Shown: positions 43,664-52,114 of the stretch, one piece after another
Layout of the letters: every line of letters starts with the position of its first letter
Numbering within the stretch: position 1 is the first letter of the stretch
Source of the DNA: Comamonas resistens
GTDB lineage: Bacteria > Pseudomonadota > Gammaproteobacteria > Burkholderiales > Burkholderiaceae_C
Assembly: GCF_030064165.1 (NCBI RefSeq)
Contig: NZ_CP125947.1
Coordinates: 4,402,001-4,466,000 of the forward strand
Reading direction: 5' to 3'
Length of the DNA stretch: 64,000 nt
The notes under the pieces: generated by a model
Seen by the model: the letters and a program-made list of their open reading frames with translations, nothing else
Database searches by the model: none
Told to the model about the DNA's origin: nothing
Translations under genes and position numbers: made by a program

Positions 43664-43839
43664 AGGCGACTCAGTATTTGCAGCAATTTTCTCACAGCCA
43701 CTTGCACTGTTAAGCACAGGACTGCCCTCTGTCGGCAGGTTGTCAGGTACGCCCAGACATGTCGCATGAACATGTGGATATATATCCGCCCCGAATTCAC
43801 AACCTCCGCTCTCACCAACTCCCAAGGGTAACCGAGAAA

Positions 43840-45339
43840 TCAGGCTCGCCTGCCTTCAGATATATCAACACTGCCTTCCGAAACCGGTTGCACTGGTAAT
43901 TCGAGTCTCACCAATAAACCCTTGCCAAAGCTACCGTCAGCAAAACTCAGCACGCCCTGGTGCAACTGGGTAATCTCGTCGGCAATTGCCAAACCCAGTC
44001 CTGTACCTTCTTCTGCAACGCCCTGCGCACGATAAAAACGCTGGGTAATCTGGCTGCGCTCCTCTTCTGGAACGCCCGGGCCATCATCGTCCACTTCGAC
44101 AAATGCCCATTGCTTCACCCCAGGCTGGTTGAGCAAACAGGCATCGTCCGTGCCCAAAGGCTGGGTTCGCAAACCGCAGCCCAGCGTCACACTGCCGCCT
44201 TTGGGCGTGTATTTGATGGCGTTTTCCACCAGATTGGAGACCAGTTCACGCAGCAGCCAGCTATGCCCCCAGACCGAGGCGGGCTGCACCTCCAGGCCGA
44301 AGTCCAGCCCTTTGGCCGATGCCCGGTCGATAAAGGTTTCCAGCATGCTCTCGCACAGCTCTTTGAGGTCGACCTCCTGTAGCGGCTGCACCTCGGCATT
44401 GCGCGCATCGGCACGTGACAGTGCCAGCAACTGACGCGCCAGCTGGGAGGTACGGCGCGTGGCATCGCGCAATTGCTCGATCTGTTCCACATTGAGCACA
44501 ACCTGCGCCTGCTCTCCGCTACGCTTGGCAATGCGCTGTGCCTCCTGGGCACTCAGGGCCCAGGCCTCCACCTGCGCCTGCAGCGCTGCCAGTGGCGTGC
44601 GCAGCTGATGGGCCGCATCGGCAACGAAGCGGCGCTGACCTTCAGCCTGCGCATTGACCAGAGAGAACAGGCGATTGAGCGACCTGACCAGCGGACGCAC
44701 TTCAGCCGGAGAAGTTTCCTCGTTGATGGGACTCAAATCCCGGGGCGAGCGACGCTCCACCGCCTGGGTCAGCTTGTGCAGTGGTTTGAAGGCGCGGCTG
44801 ACCGACCAATAGATGGCCACTGCCGCGCCCGCGATCAGCAGCAGATTGGGCAGCAGCACATGCATCAACAGCTGGCGCACCCATTGCTGTCGCACATCGG
44901 AACTGTCGGCCAGCATGACGACCATCTCGCCCGCACCATAGGTTTCTGCCTTGAGCACGCCGACGCGATAGGTCACGCCATCGTGCTCCTGGCTGTGGAA
45001 CTCGGCCGTGCCCGTCGCCGGCACATCAAAGCGGATCCAGGCATCGCCGGCCACCACATGGCCGCGCAGGTCGCCAATGGCATACCCCACCTCATCGCCC
45101 TGGCTGCGCAGAAAGTCCTCGATTGCCGGCGTCAAAGACACCAGGGGCGGCGTGTCGTCGGCAATCGAAGGGGCCAGCACCGAATCTGCCAGCGCAGGCA
45201 GCAGGCGCAGCAGCCGCTGGTCATGCTGGGTGGACGCCTCGTCGGCCGCGCTGTAGCTGAACCAGCCCCCCATGGCCGCCAACAGCATCAAAGGCACCAG
45301 CAGCAGAACCAGCAGGCGAAAGCGCAGATTGGCGGTCAT
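43840..45339 (-). CDS. Sensor histidine kinase (TctE/QseC type)
   Basis: 499 aa. A transmembrane helix at 8-28, a periplasmic domain of about 130 residues of the 2CSK_N type, a second helix near 160-180, then a HAMP-like segment. The dimerisation box is 'FVADAAHQLRTPLAALQAQV' (phospho-His), followed by N box 'LVENAIKYTPKGGSV', G1 'VDDDGPGVPEEE' and G2 'GTGLGLAIADEI'. It senses an envelope signal and phosphorylates the response regulator encoded just upstream (45478-46197); the gap holds inverted repeats. TctE-type kinases often control tricarboxylate transport, but no such genes are adjacent. Confidence 0.92.
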   Translation of the reverse strand: MTANLRFRLLVLLLVPLMLLAAMGGWFSYSAADEASTQHDQRLLRLLPALADSVLAPSIADDTPPLVSLTPAIEDFLRSQGDEVGYAIGDLRGHVVAGDAWIRFDVPATGTAEFHSQEHDGVTYRVGVLKAETYGAGEMVVMLADSSDVRQQWVRQLLMHVLLPNLLLIAGAAVAIYWSVSRAFKPLHKLTQAVERRSPRDLSPINEETSPAEVRPLVRSLNRLFSLVNAQAEGQRRFVADAAHQLRTPLAALQAQVEAWALSAQEAQRIAKRSGEQAQVVLNVEQIEQLRDATRRTSQLARQLLALSRADARNAEVQPLQEVDLKELCESMLETFIDRASAKGLDFGLEVQPASVWGHSWLLRELVSNLVENAIKYTPKGGSVTLGCGLRTQPLGTDDACLLNQPGVKQWAFVEVDDDGPGVPEEERSQITQRFYRAQGVAEEGTGLGLAIADEITQLHQGVLSFADGSFGKGLLVRLELPVQPVSEGSVDISEGRRA

Positions 45340-45392
45340 TCAAAGTGAAGATGGAAAGCGAAGAAAGGGATAGCTATCAATATCAGAGCTGA

Positions 45393-45456
45393 TTGCGCTT
45401 GTTATTAGATGTATTCAATATCAAATGTATTGAAACTGCATATTCATCAAGCGCAA
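45393..45456. repeat. Nested inverted repeats between response regulator and kinase genes
   Basis: A perfect 9-bp inverted repeat (TTGCGCTTG 45393-45401, CAAGCGCAA 45448-45456) encloses a second 7-bp one (TTCAATA 45414-45420, TATTGAA 45428-45434) in an AT-rich gap of 138 bases. It may fold in mRNA and set the regulator:kinase ratio. There is no T-run, so it is not a classical terminator. Confidence 0.55.
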
Positions 45457-45477
45457 GCTGCTATTCATTCAAAAGTC

Positions 45478-46197
45478 TTAGGCAGATTCGGGCATCAGCT
45501 CCAGGCGATAACCAAAACCGCGAATCGAACGCAATGCCACACCATGCGGCTCCAGTTTGCTGCGCAGACGCGAAACATAAACTTCCACCGCATTGGGTGT
45601 AATCTCGCGATCCCATCCGGTCAGCGCCTGCAGCAGCTTCTCCTTGCTGGCAGGCTTGGGAGCGTTGAGCAACAGATACTCGAGCACCGTCCACTCGCGC
45701 GGCCCCAGGTCAATGGGCAGCAGCTTACCCTCGGTTTCGCCTTCCTGGGGCAACTGGCGGGCGCCGGCACGGCGGCCGGCCGTATCCAGCTCGATGCAGC
45801 CAAAATTCAGCACCGCCGAAGTCGCCGCCTGAGAGCGGCGCATCAGCGCACGCAGACGCGCCAGCAGCTCGGGTAGCTCGAAGGGCTTGACCATATAGTC
45901 GTCAGCGCCCCAATCCAGGCCCTGCACCCGGTCCTGCAGCGCATCACGCGCCGTCAGGATCAGTACCGGCATGGCTTTGCTTTCCACATCGCTGCCGCGC
46001 AGACGGCGCGTCAGCTCCAGACCATTGATGCCTGGCAGACCGATATCGATTACCGCCACATCAAAGGCCTCCTGGGCCAGCACCTCCAGCGCACGCTCGG
46101 CGCTGCCCACCCAGTCGACGGCGTAGCCGGCATCGGAAAGACCCAGCTTGATACCGCTGGCCACCATCACATCATCTTCCACCAACAACAATCGCAT
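45478..46197 (-). CDS. OmpR/PhoB-family response regulator (TctD/QseB type)
   Basis: 239 aa. Receiver domain: 'MRLLLVEDDVMVASGIKLGLSDAGYAVDWVGSAERALEVL' with Asp residues near 8-9, phospho-Asp in 'DVAVIDIGLPGINGLELTRRL' (about residue 51) and Lys in 'DYMVKPFELPELLARLRALMRR'. The C-terminal winged helix ('LTGWDREITPNAVEVYVSRLRSKLEPHGVALRSIRGFGYRLEL') binds DNA. It has a small insert (~15 residues, 'AGRRAGARQLPQEGETEGKLLPIDLGPREW') between wing strands. It is the cognate of the downstream kinase. Confidence 0.94.
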   Translation of the reverse strand: MRLLLVEDDVMVASGIKLGLSDAGYAVDWVGSAERALEVLAQEAFDVAVIDIGLPGINGLELTRRLRGSDVESKAMPVLILTARDALQDRVQGLDWGADDYMVKPFELPELLARLRALMRRSQAATSAVLNFGCIELDTAGRRAGARQLPQEGETEGKLLPIDLGPREWTVLEYLLLNAPKPASKEKLLQALTGWDREITPNAVEVYVSRLRSKLEPHGVALRSIRGFGYRLELMPESA

Positions 46198-46251
46198 TCG
46201 CTCACCTCATTGTCTTATCACCGTGCATAATGGCTTGGATCCCCTCGCAGG

Positions 46252-47382
46252 CTAAATGGCAAATTTTCTGTTGTACCACTCATATAGCCACCGCCCTATC
46301 GCAATGCCCGGCTTCTCAACCCAGTACCAAGACAGTACACCGAAAGCACAAGCCAGGGCAATTGCAAGCACACGATGCAATTGCACACCCATATCCGGAT
46401 AAAAATACACGAGCAATTGCTGCACCGGCCACCCCCAAAGATAAACGCCATAGGATATATCAATCTTCAAGCGCCTTTTTATCATCCAGGAGCGGCTACA
46501 AACATAAAGAATCCCGAAAAACAAAGCACCATATAAAAGATAGTGTGCATAAGATGTTTGACGGAATCCAATATATAAAATACTCAAACCCAATACAGGC
46601 ATCCAGCTAATACGGATATTGTTCTTGTACAAAGCCATCAAAGCACCAATGGCAAAGCAGGGAGCTAATGAATCGACTCCCGCATTTGAAGTCCGCCATG
46701 AAAACAGCAAGCGCTGAGGCAATAGCGGATCTACGCATATCAATGCCGTGATAAAAAGTGCCAGCCTTGGACTCCTGTGCACTCCCAAGGCGAATGCCGC
46801 AGCCAAAAGGCAATATGCACCTACTTCATAAGGTAAGCTCCATAAAGAGCCATTAACCGCGCTATTGCTTTGCCCAACAAAAACGCCCGGAAGCGAGAAC
46901 TGAATCTGCATCTTTATATTGCCAAGCAGATACAGTCTGGCCTCAGTGCTCTCGAGGAATTCCTTCATGTCGACTGAAGTCACCATCGGCCCCAGTATAA
47001 AAACCGACACAAGCAATACAGCCAGCAAGGCAGGCCAGATACGCCATATTCGTGCCAATGCGAACTGTATGAGGCAACGCTTGCTCAGCAGGCTGTTGGT
47101 GACAACCAGCCCACTGAGAAAGAAGAATATCTTGACGGCCAGCGACCCACTGTAATCAAACGCCAACCACTCAGCCACCCAGTCCCCTTTCGCCAATTGA
47201 GGAGGCACAAGGGCATTCGCATGACCATAAATCACCATGCATGCGGCAATGAGTCGTACCACATCCAGATTATTGTGATCGCGCTGCAAAACATGGCTCA
47301 GCAGCACACCTGGTTCGGACGAAACATGCGCCGAAGATGGTCCAGCTAGAACATCCGGACCATCGAATTCAACGCGCTTCAT
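46252..47382 (-). CDS. Acyltransferase family 3 (OafA/YrhL-like) membrane protein
   Basis: 376 aa from [14 protein letters not shown]; the ATG overlaps the argB stop by one base (TGATG). About ten hydrophobic helices and the family's N-terminal His-containing helix 'NNLDVVRLIAACMVIYGHANALV' mark it as an O-acyltransferase that modifies polysaccharides or lipids at the inner membrane. Further hallmarks are 'FFFLSGLVVTNSLL' and 'SLWSLPYEVGAY'. Base composition is noticeably more AT-rich than neighbours, with rarer codons, which suggests recent transfer. The linkage to argB is probably accidental. Confidence 0.87.
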   Translation of the reverse strand: MKRVEFDGPDVLAGPSSAHVSSEPGVLLSHVLQRDHNNLDVVRLIAACMVIYGHANALVPPQLAKGDWVAEWLAFDYSGSLAVKIFFFLSGLVVTNSLLSKRCLIQFALARIWRIWPALLAVLLVSVFILGPMVTSVDMKEFLESTEARLYLLGNIKMQIQFSLPGVFVGQSNSAVNGSLWSLPYEVGAYCLLAAAFALGVHRSPRLALFITALICVDPLLPQRLLFSWRTSNAGVDSLAPCFAIGALMALYKNNIRISWMPVLGLSILYIGFRQTSYAHYLLYGALFFGILYVCSRSWMIKRRLKIDISYGVYLWGWPVQQLLVYFYPDMGVQLHRVLAIALACAFGVLSWYWVEKPGIAIGRWLYEWYNRKFAI

Positions 47383-48272
47383 CAATGGCTGCGAATCATG
47401 GTGCCATAAGCCTGCTCGGTCAGGATTTCCAGCAGCATGGAATGCGGCACTCGACCGTCAATGATGTGCACGGCATTGACGCCAGCCTTGGCAGCATCCA
47501 ACGCCCCCGCAATCTTGGGCAGCATGCCGCCCGAAATCGTGCCATCGGCAAACAGACCGTCAATCTCGCGCGCCGTCAGGTCAGTCAGCAGATTACCGGC
47601 CTTGTCCAGTACGCCAGGCGTGTTGGTCAGCAGCACCAGCTTCTCGGCCTGCAACACCGTTGCAAGCTTGCTGGCAACCACATCGGCATTGATGTTGTAG
47701 CTCTCGTTTTCCTCGCCAAAGCCGATGGGGCTAATCACGGGAATAAAGGCATCGTCCTGCAGCGCCTTCACCACGCTGGGGTCGATGGCCACGATATCGC
47801 CAACCTGACCCACATCATGCTCGATGCTTGGATCCTTGTTGTCCACCATCTTGAGCTTCTTGGCGCGAATCAGACCGCCATCGCGCCCCGTCAGACCCAC
47901 GGCCTTGCCGCCCGCCTGATGAATCAGACCCACAATGTCCTGCTGCACCTCGCCAGCCAGCACCCACTCCACCACTTCCATGGTTTCCGAATCGGTCACG
48001 CGCATGCCCTGGATGAACTCGCCCTTTTTGCCCAGACGTCCTAGCGCCGCCTCAATCTGAGGTCCACCACCATGCACCACTACCGGATTGATACCCACGA
48101 GCTTGAGCAGCACTACATCTTCGGCAAAGTCCGCCTGCAAGGCAGGATCAGTCATAGCGTTACCGCCATACTTGATGACCATGGTCTTGCCATGGAACTT
48201 GCGGATATAGGGCAGAGCCTGAGCAAGGATTTCGGCTTTGTCGCGGGGGGCGATAGAGATAGTGGAGGTCAT
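47382..48272 (-). CDS. argB: Acetylglutamate kinase ArgB
   Basis: 296 aa from [16 protein letters not shown]. It phosphorylates N-acetylglutamate in arginine synthesis. The amino acid kinase motifs are '[20 protein letters not shown]' (phosphate-binding Gly-Gly-Asn), '[18 protein letters not shown]', '[15 protein letters not shown]' and '[31 protein letters not shown]'. The downstream acyltransferase start overlaps its stop codon by one base. It is the only arginine-biosynthesis gene visible here. Confidence 0.97.
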   Translation of the reverse strand: MTSTISIAPRDKAEILAQALPYIRKFHGKTMVIKYGGNAMTDPALQADFAEDVVLLKLVGINPVVVHGGGPQIEAALGRLGKKGEFIQGMRVTDSETMEVVEWVLAGEVQQDIVGLIHQAGGKAVGLTGRDGGLIRAKKLKMVDNKDPSIEHDVGQVGDIVAIDPSVVKALQDDAFIPVISPIGFGEENESYNINADVVASKLATVLQAEKLVLLTNTPGVLDKAGNLLTDLTAREIDGLFADGTISGGMLPKIAGALDAAKAGVNAVHIIDGRVPHSMLLEILTEQAYGTMIRSH

Positions 48273-48544
48273 GGAGAAAAGGCCGCTGGGCTCAAAATTT
48301 GATTGACAACGGCGGGCATTGTGCCGCAACGCAGCAGGAAAACCAAAAAAGGACTCGTGAACGATGACTGGAGGTAGCCGCTCAGACATTTTGACTCTTG
48401 CAGCGCAGAAACCCGACGATAGGGAACCTCTATAGTGAGCAACCCCAATTTCCAGCTATGCCTGTCAGAGCCTAAAACCTGCCAAGCATCGATTTCTGCA
48501 ACAGCGCCCTTTAGCAAAGAATCGCAATGCATATTCAGACCCGA

Positions 48545-49291
48545 CTACGCCTGCGGCTTCATGCACAACGTCCGCCATAGAGTCGGTGAGCGCCACAGTC
48601 GCAACAGGCTGGACACATGCCACAGCAAATGCCAGAACTGGTGGTGGCTTGCACGCTGTCCCGCGTGCACTACCCATGCTTCGGCACGCTGCAACCGACC
48701 GCCGGCCAGGCGCACGCGCAGACACAGATCCACATCCTCGCAGTACATGAAATACGCCTCGTCAAAGCCCTTCACCGTTTGCCAAATGGGCAAAGGCAGG
48801 ACTATGCAGGCGGCATTGACCCAGTCCACCCGTCGTTGAGGACGCCTCAGAACCCAGCGTCGCCACAGCGCCAGCGGCGTAGGCGTTTCCCGCTCGCAGT
48901 CTTGTGGCAACCCCAGCTTATCCACTTGCTGTGGATAAGCGCAGCCCACGCCAGGCAGAGATGCGGCCTGCAACAAAGCCTCGAAAGGCTCCTGTCCGGC
49001 GATCAATTCCACGTCAGGGTTGAGCACGCAAACAAACGACTCCTGAGCACCATGCAAAGCCTGATTGTGATTGGCGCCAAAGCCTTGCGGTCGGCTATTG
49101 AACACCAGTTGCAACTGAAATGGCCAACCATTGGCTGGCGCCCTCAGCGCGGGCTCCGGCACATTGTGCGTCACCACCACACGTGCAATATGCGCAGCAC
49201 TGCTGCGCGCCAACTGCTCCAGCAGAGCTTGCACTTGCTCGACATGCCCATGGCTGACCACGGACACCAGCAGACAGCGTGACTCTTTCAC
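48545..49291 (-). CDS. Glycosyltransferase family 2 (rhamnosyltransferase-like)
   Basis: 248 aa with a GTG start (complement of 49289-49291) six bases after the TolC gene. GT-A fold motifs: 'LLVSVVSHGHVEQVQALLEQL', 'FNSRPQGFGANHNQALHGAQESFVCVLNPDVEL' (the NPD version of DxD) and 'VNAACIVLPLPIWQTVKGFDEAYFMYCEDVDLCLRVRLAG' with the catalytic Glu-Asp pair. This is the WbbL/rhamnosyltransferase style. As the last gene of the secretion operon it may glycosylate the exported surface protein or the cell-surface polysaccharide to which that protein attaches. Confidence 0.88.
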   Translation of the reverse strand: MKESRCLLVSVVSHGHVEQVQALLEQLARSSAAHIARVVVTHNVPEPALRAPANGWPFQLQLVFNSRPQGFGANHNQALHGAQESFVCVLNPDVELIAGQEPFEALLQAASLPGVGCAYPQQVDKLGLPQDCERETPTPLALWRRWVLRRPQRRVDWVNAACIVLPLPIWQTVKGFDEAYFMYCEDVDLCLRVRLAGGRLQRAEAWVVHAGQRASHHQFWHLLWHVSSLLRLWRSPTLWRTLCMKPQA

Positions 49292-49297
49292 GTGCTC

Positions 49298-50680
49298 TTA
49301 CTTGCTCAGACTCGCGTTAGCTTGGTCTACGCTGGCCCAACGGTCTTGGCCGGCGAGAGACTGCAAACGGATACGCGCCAGCAGATAGGCATAGCGGGCC
49401 TGGGCCAAATCACGCAGGGCCGTGGTGCGCTGCTGCTCGGCATTGAGCACATCCACCGTCGTACGCGCACCCGCCTGGAAGGATTTACGGCTGGACTCCA
49501 CCGCTTGCTGGGCAGAACGCACCGCTTGCTCCAATGCAGCAATGCGCAGCACGCCTTCGGTCATCGCGCGATACTGTTCATGCACCTTGGTTCCCAGATC
49601 AAGCCGAGTCGCCTCCATGGCCTCACGCGCACGCTCACTATCTGCCACAGCCTGGCGCACGGTCGAATTAACATACCCCCCTGCATACAACGGCACCGTC
49701 AGTTGCACACCAATGAACTTCTGGTTGTAGACATTGTTCACGCTGGTCACAGTATCACTGTCCGAGCGCGACCAGCCCGCCACCGCATCCAGCGTCGGTT
49801 TGTGACCTGCCTTGGCTTTTTCAATTTCCATCTTCGCTGCGTCAAACTGTGCCCGCAGCGCGCGCAATTGCGGGCTGGTTTCCTCAGCTCTGGCAATCCA
49901 ATCCTCCAAGTTTGCTGGCGCAGGGGGCGCTGGCTTGAATCCTTGCACATTCAAGTCCGCTAACGCATCCACAGGCTTGCCCACCAGCACTTCCATGCGT
50001 CGGCGCGTGAACTCCACATTCTGTGCAGCCTCCAACTCCTGGGCCCGCGACATATCGACACGTGCCTGGGCTTCATCGATATCCGTACGCACGCCCGTAC
50101 CAGCCTTGAATCCCTTTTCAGCAGCGGCCAGCTGTACCGCATAAGCGGCCTTCTGAGCTGCTATCAAATCCAGTTGCGCTCGCGCCAGCAAGGCATCGAA
50201 ATATGCTTCCGAAACCCGAACAACCAAGCTTTGCTCATCGCGCTCCAGAGAAGCATTTGCATCTTCGACCTGAGCTTCGGCCTGGCTCACCAAGGCACTG
50301 ACATAGGGTCGGTAAATCGGCTGGCGCAACTGCAACACCTGATTGTTACTGTTGTAGTTGGTGGTATAGGAAACCGGTCCGTAAATGGAATCCGTACTCG
50401 TCCTCAGATTATTGCGGTTGGCCCCCGCATTGAAAGAGACATTGGGCAGCCGCTGAGACTTGGCCTGAGGCAGCTTCTCTCGCGCAGAATCTGCCGCTGC
50501 ACGTGAAGCACGAATACTCGCATCGTTGCGCTCCGCGGCCTCATAAGCTTGGCGCAAATCCAAGGCCCAGGCAGGCGCTAGCAGCATACCGATGGCCAAG
50601 GCCACACAGGTACGCGCTACCAGCGGCCTGCTCTTGCCATTTGCCACAACAACACTATTCATGGTTTGCAAACGGTGCAT
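49298..50680 (-). CDS. TolC-family outer-membrane channel of the type I secretion system
   Basis: 460 aa from MHRLQTMNSVVV (GGAGGAG upstream). A signal peptide ends near 'APAWALDLRQAYEAAERND'. The two tandem OEP domains show the TolC pattern of long amphipathic helices ('QVEDANASLERDEQSLVVRVSEAYFDALLARAQLDLIAAQKAAYAVQLAAAEKGFKAGTGVRTDIDEAQARVDMSRAQELEAAQNVEFTRRRMEVLVG' and the second 'SVQQAVESSRKSFQAGARTTVDVLNAEQQRTTALRDLAQARYAYLLARIRLQSLAG'). It trimerises to form the exit duct for the ABC-HlyD pump. It follows the HlyD gene by four bases. Confidence 0.94.
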   Translation of the reverse strand: MHRLQTMNSVVVANGKSRPLVARTCVALAIGMLLAPAWALDLRQAYEAAERNDASIRASRAAADSAREKLPQAKSQRLPNVSFNAGANRNNLRTSTDSIYGPVSYTTNYNSNNQVLQLRQPIYRPYVSALVSQAEAQVEDANASLERDEQSLVVRVSEAYFDALLARAQLDLIAAQKAAYAVQLAAAEKGFKAGTGVRTDIDEAQARVDMSRAQELEAAQNVEFTRRRMEVLVGKPVDALADLNVQGFKPAPPAPANLEDWIARAEETSPQLRALRAQFDAAKMEIEKAKAGHKPTLDAVAGWSRSDSDTVTSVNNVYNQKFIGVQLTVPLYAGGYVNSTVRQAVADSERAREAMEATRLDLGTKVHEQYRAMTEGVLRIAALEQAVRSAQQAVESSRKSFQAGARTTVDVLNAEQQRTTALRDLAQARYAYLLARIRLQSLAGQDRWASVDQANASLSK

Positions 50681-50684
50681 ACGT

Positions 50685-52052
50685 TCACTCCTCCGTCATG
50701 GACGCGGCCAGACGTTTGGTCAGCGGATGCAACAGATAGGTCAGCATAGTGCGCTCTCCGCCCTTAAAAATCACTTCAACCGGCATGCCAGGATGCAACT
50801 GACGCTGGCCCAGGCGCTTAAGCCCCTCGCCTGTCACCGCCACCCGCGCCAGATAATACGAATTGGTCCCTGTGGGGTCCGACAACAAGTCTCCCGAGAT
50901 CGACTCAACCTCCCCCTGCACCACCAGTTGTGGCGAATTGGCAAATGACGAAAATCGTACGTCCACAGGCATGCCTGCACGCACGCGGTCGATCATGTGT
51001 GGAGCCACATGAGCCTCCAGCAACAGCGGCGCTCCCTTTGGCACAATATCCATCAACTTCTGGCCCGGCTGGATCACGCCACCCACCGTCTGTGCCGCCA
51101 GACCCACCACCTGACCATCGGCCGGAGAACGAATCTCCGTACGCTCCAGATCATTGCTCACCGCCCGATAGCGCTCGCCGTCAGTCAGCGCCTGGCGGCT
51201 TACATCGGCCAACTGGGTCTCAACCTCTTTGCGATAGTCTTGCTGCCGCGACAGCGCACGCTGGCGCAACTCCGCCACACTGCTCATCGCACGCATCGTA
51301 TTGCCCTGCAGATCCGCCATGGAAGTACGAATATCCGCCTGCGAGCGCTCCAGCTCCAGTTGGCGGTTGCGTGGCGCATAACCCTCTTTGACCAACTCGC
51401 GCAGAGGACCCAATTCATCCTGCAGCAGTTGCAGTTGCCCCTTGCGGCTCTCCGCCATCATCTTGTAGGCCTGCAACTGGCCCTGTTGACCCTGAATGCT
51501 TTCCTCAATCGATTGCAGATCCGCCTTCAACTGCGCGCGGCGCGCAACGAACAACTGTTCCTGGTTCTGCACTAGCCGCTGAATCTGAGCATCCTTGGAA
51601 GCCGCCTCCCCCAACTCAGGGGCAAACTGAATCTTGGCCGCACCTGCTTGCTCTGCCTGCAATCGCCCCAGCATGGCCAGCACGCCAAAATAGCTCTGAC
51701 GCACCCCCTCATAGTTGGCCTTAGCCACCGCATCATCAAGCTTGATCAGCACTTGGCCCTGACGCACCTCATCGCCCTCGCGCACCATCACCTGCTGAAC
51801 AATGCCGCCGCTCAAGTGCTGAACCGCCTTACGCTTGGTATCCAGCGCCACCGTCCCCGGTCCTGGCACCCCTTCGTCCAAAGGAGCCAGAGCAGCCCAC
51901 AGCAGAAAACCACCAAATCCAATACCCAACGCCCATAGGCCTACGCGCCCGGCGCGGCCCAGGTCCGTCTTTCCATGCGCTGCAGCATCCGCAGCATCCG
52001 TGGGAGCTGCAGGTAGCAAGTCTTTGTTTTCAGAAATCAAGGAGTTAGCCAT
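50685..52052 (-). CDS. HlyD-family membrane fusion protein (type I secretion adaptor)
   Basis: 455 aa. It has a cytoplasmic N-terminus, one membrane helix ('GLWALGIGFGGFLLWAALAPL', about 34-55), a lipoyl half ('VQHLSGGIVQQVMVREGDEVRQGQVLIKLDDA'), a long periplasmic coiled-coil hairpin (about residues 120-300), and the C-terminal 'DLLSDPTGTNSYYLARVAVTGEGLKRLGQRQLHPGMPVEVIFKGGERTMLTYLLHPL' typical of PrtE/HlyD adaptors for S-layer and protease exporters. It links the ABC proteins to TolC. Confidence 0.95.
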   Translation of the reverse strand: MANSLISENKDLLPAAPTDAADAAAHGKTDLGRAGRVGLWALGIGFGGFLLWAALAPLDEGVPGPGTVALDTKRKAVQHLSGGIVQQVMVREGDEVRQGQVLIKLDDAVAKANYEGVRQSYFGVLAMLGRLQAEQAGAAKIQFAPELGEAASKDAQIQRLVQNQEQLFVARRAQLKADLQSIEESIQGQQGQLQAYKMMAESRKGQLQLLQDELGPLRELVKEGYAPRNRQLELERSQADIRTSMADLQGNTMRAMSSVAELRQRALSRQQDYRKEVETQLADVSRQALTDGERYRAVSNDLERTEIRSPADGQVVGLAAQTVGGVIQPGQKLMDIVPKGAPLLLEAHVAPHMIDRVRAGMPVDVRFSSFANSPQLVVQGEVESISGDLLSDPTGTNSYYLARVAVTGEGLKRLGQRQLHPGMPVEVIFKGGERTMLTYLLHPLTKRLAASMTEE

Positions 52053-52114
52053 ATATCAAACTCACATAAGGGAAGGACCCAAAGCCTTCCCGGAAAAATG
52101 TCGAAGAAGAGAAA

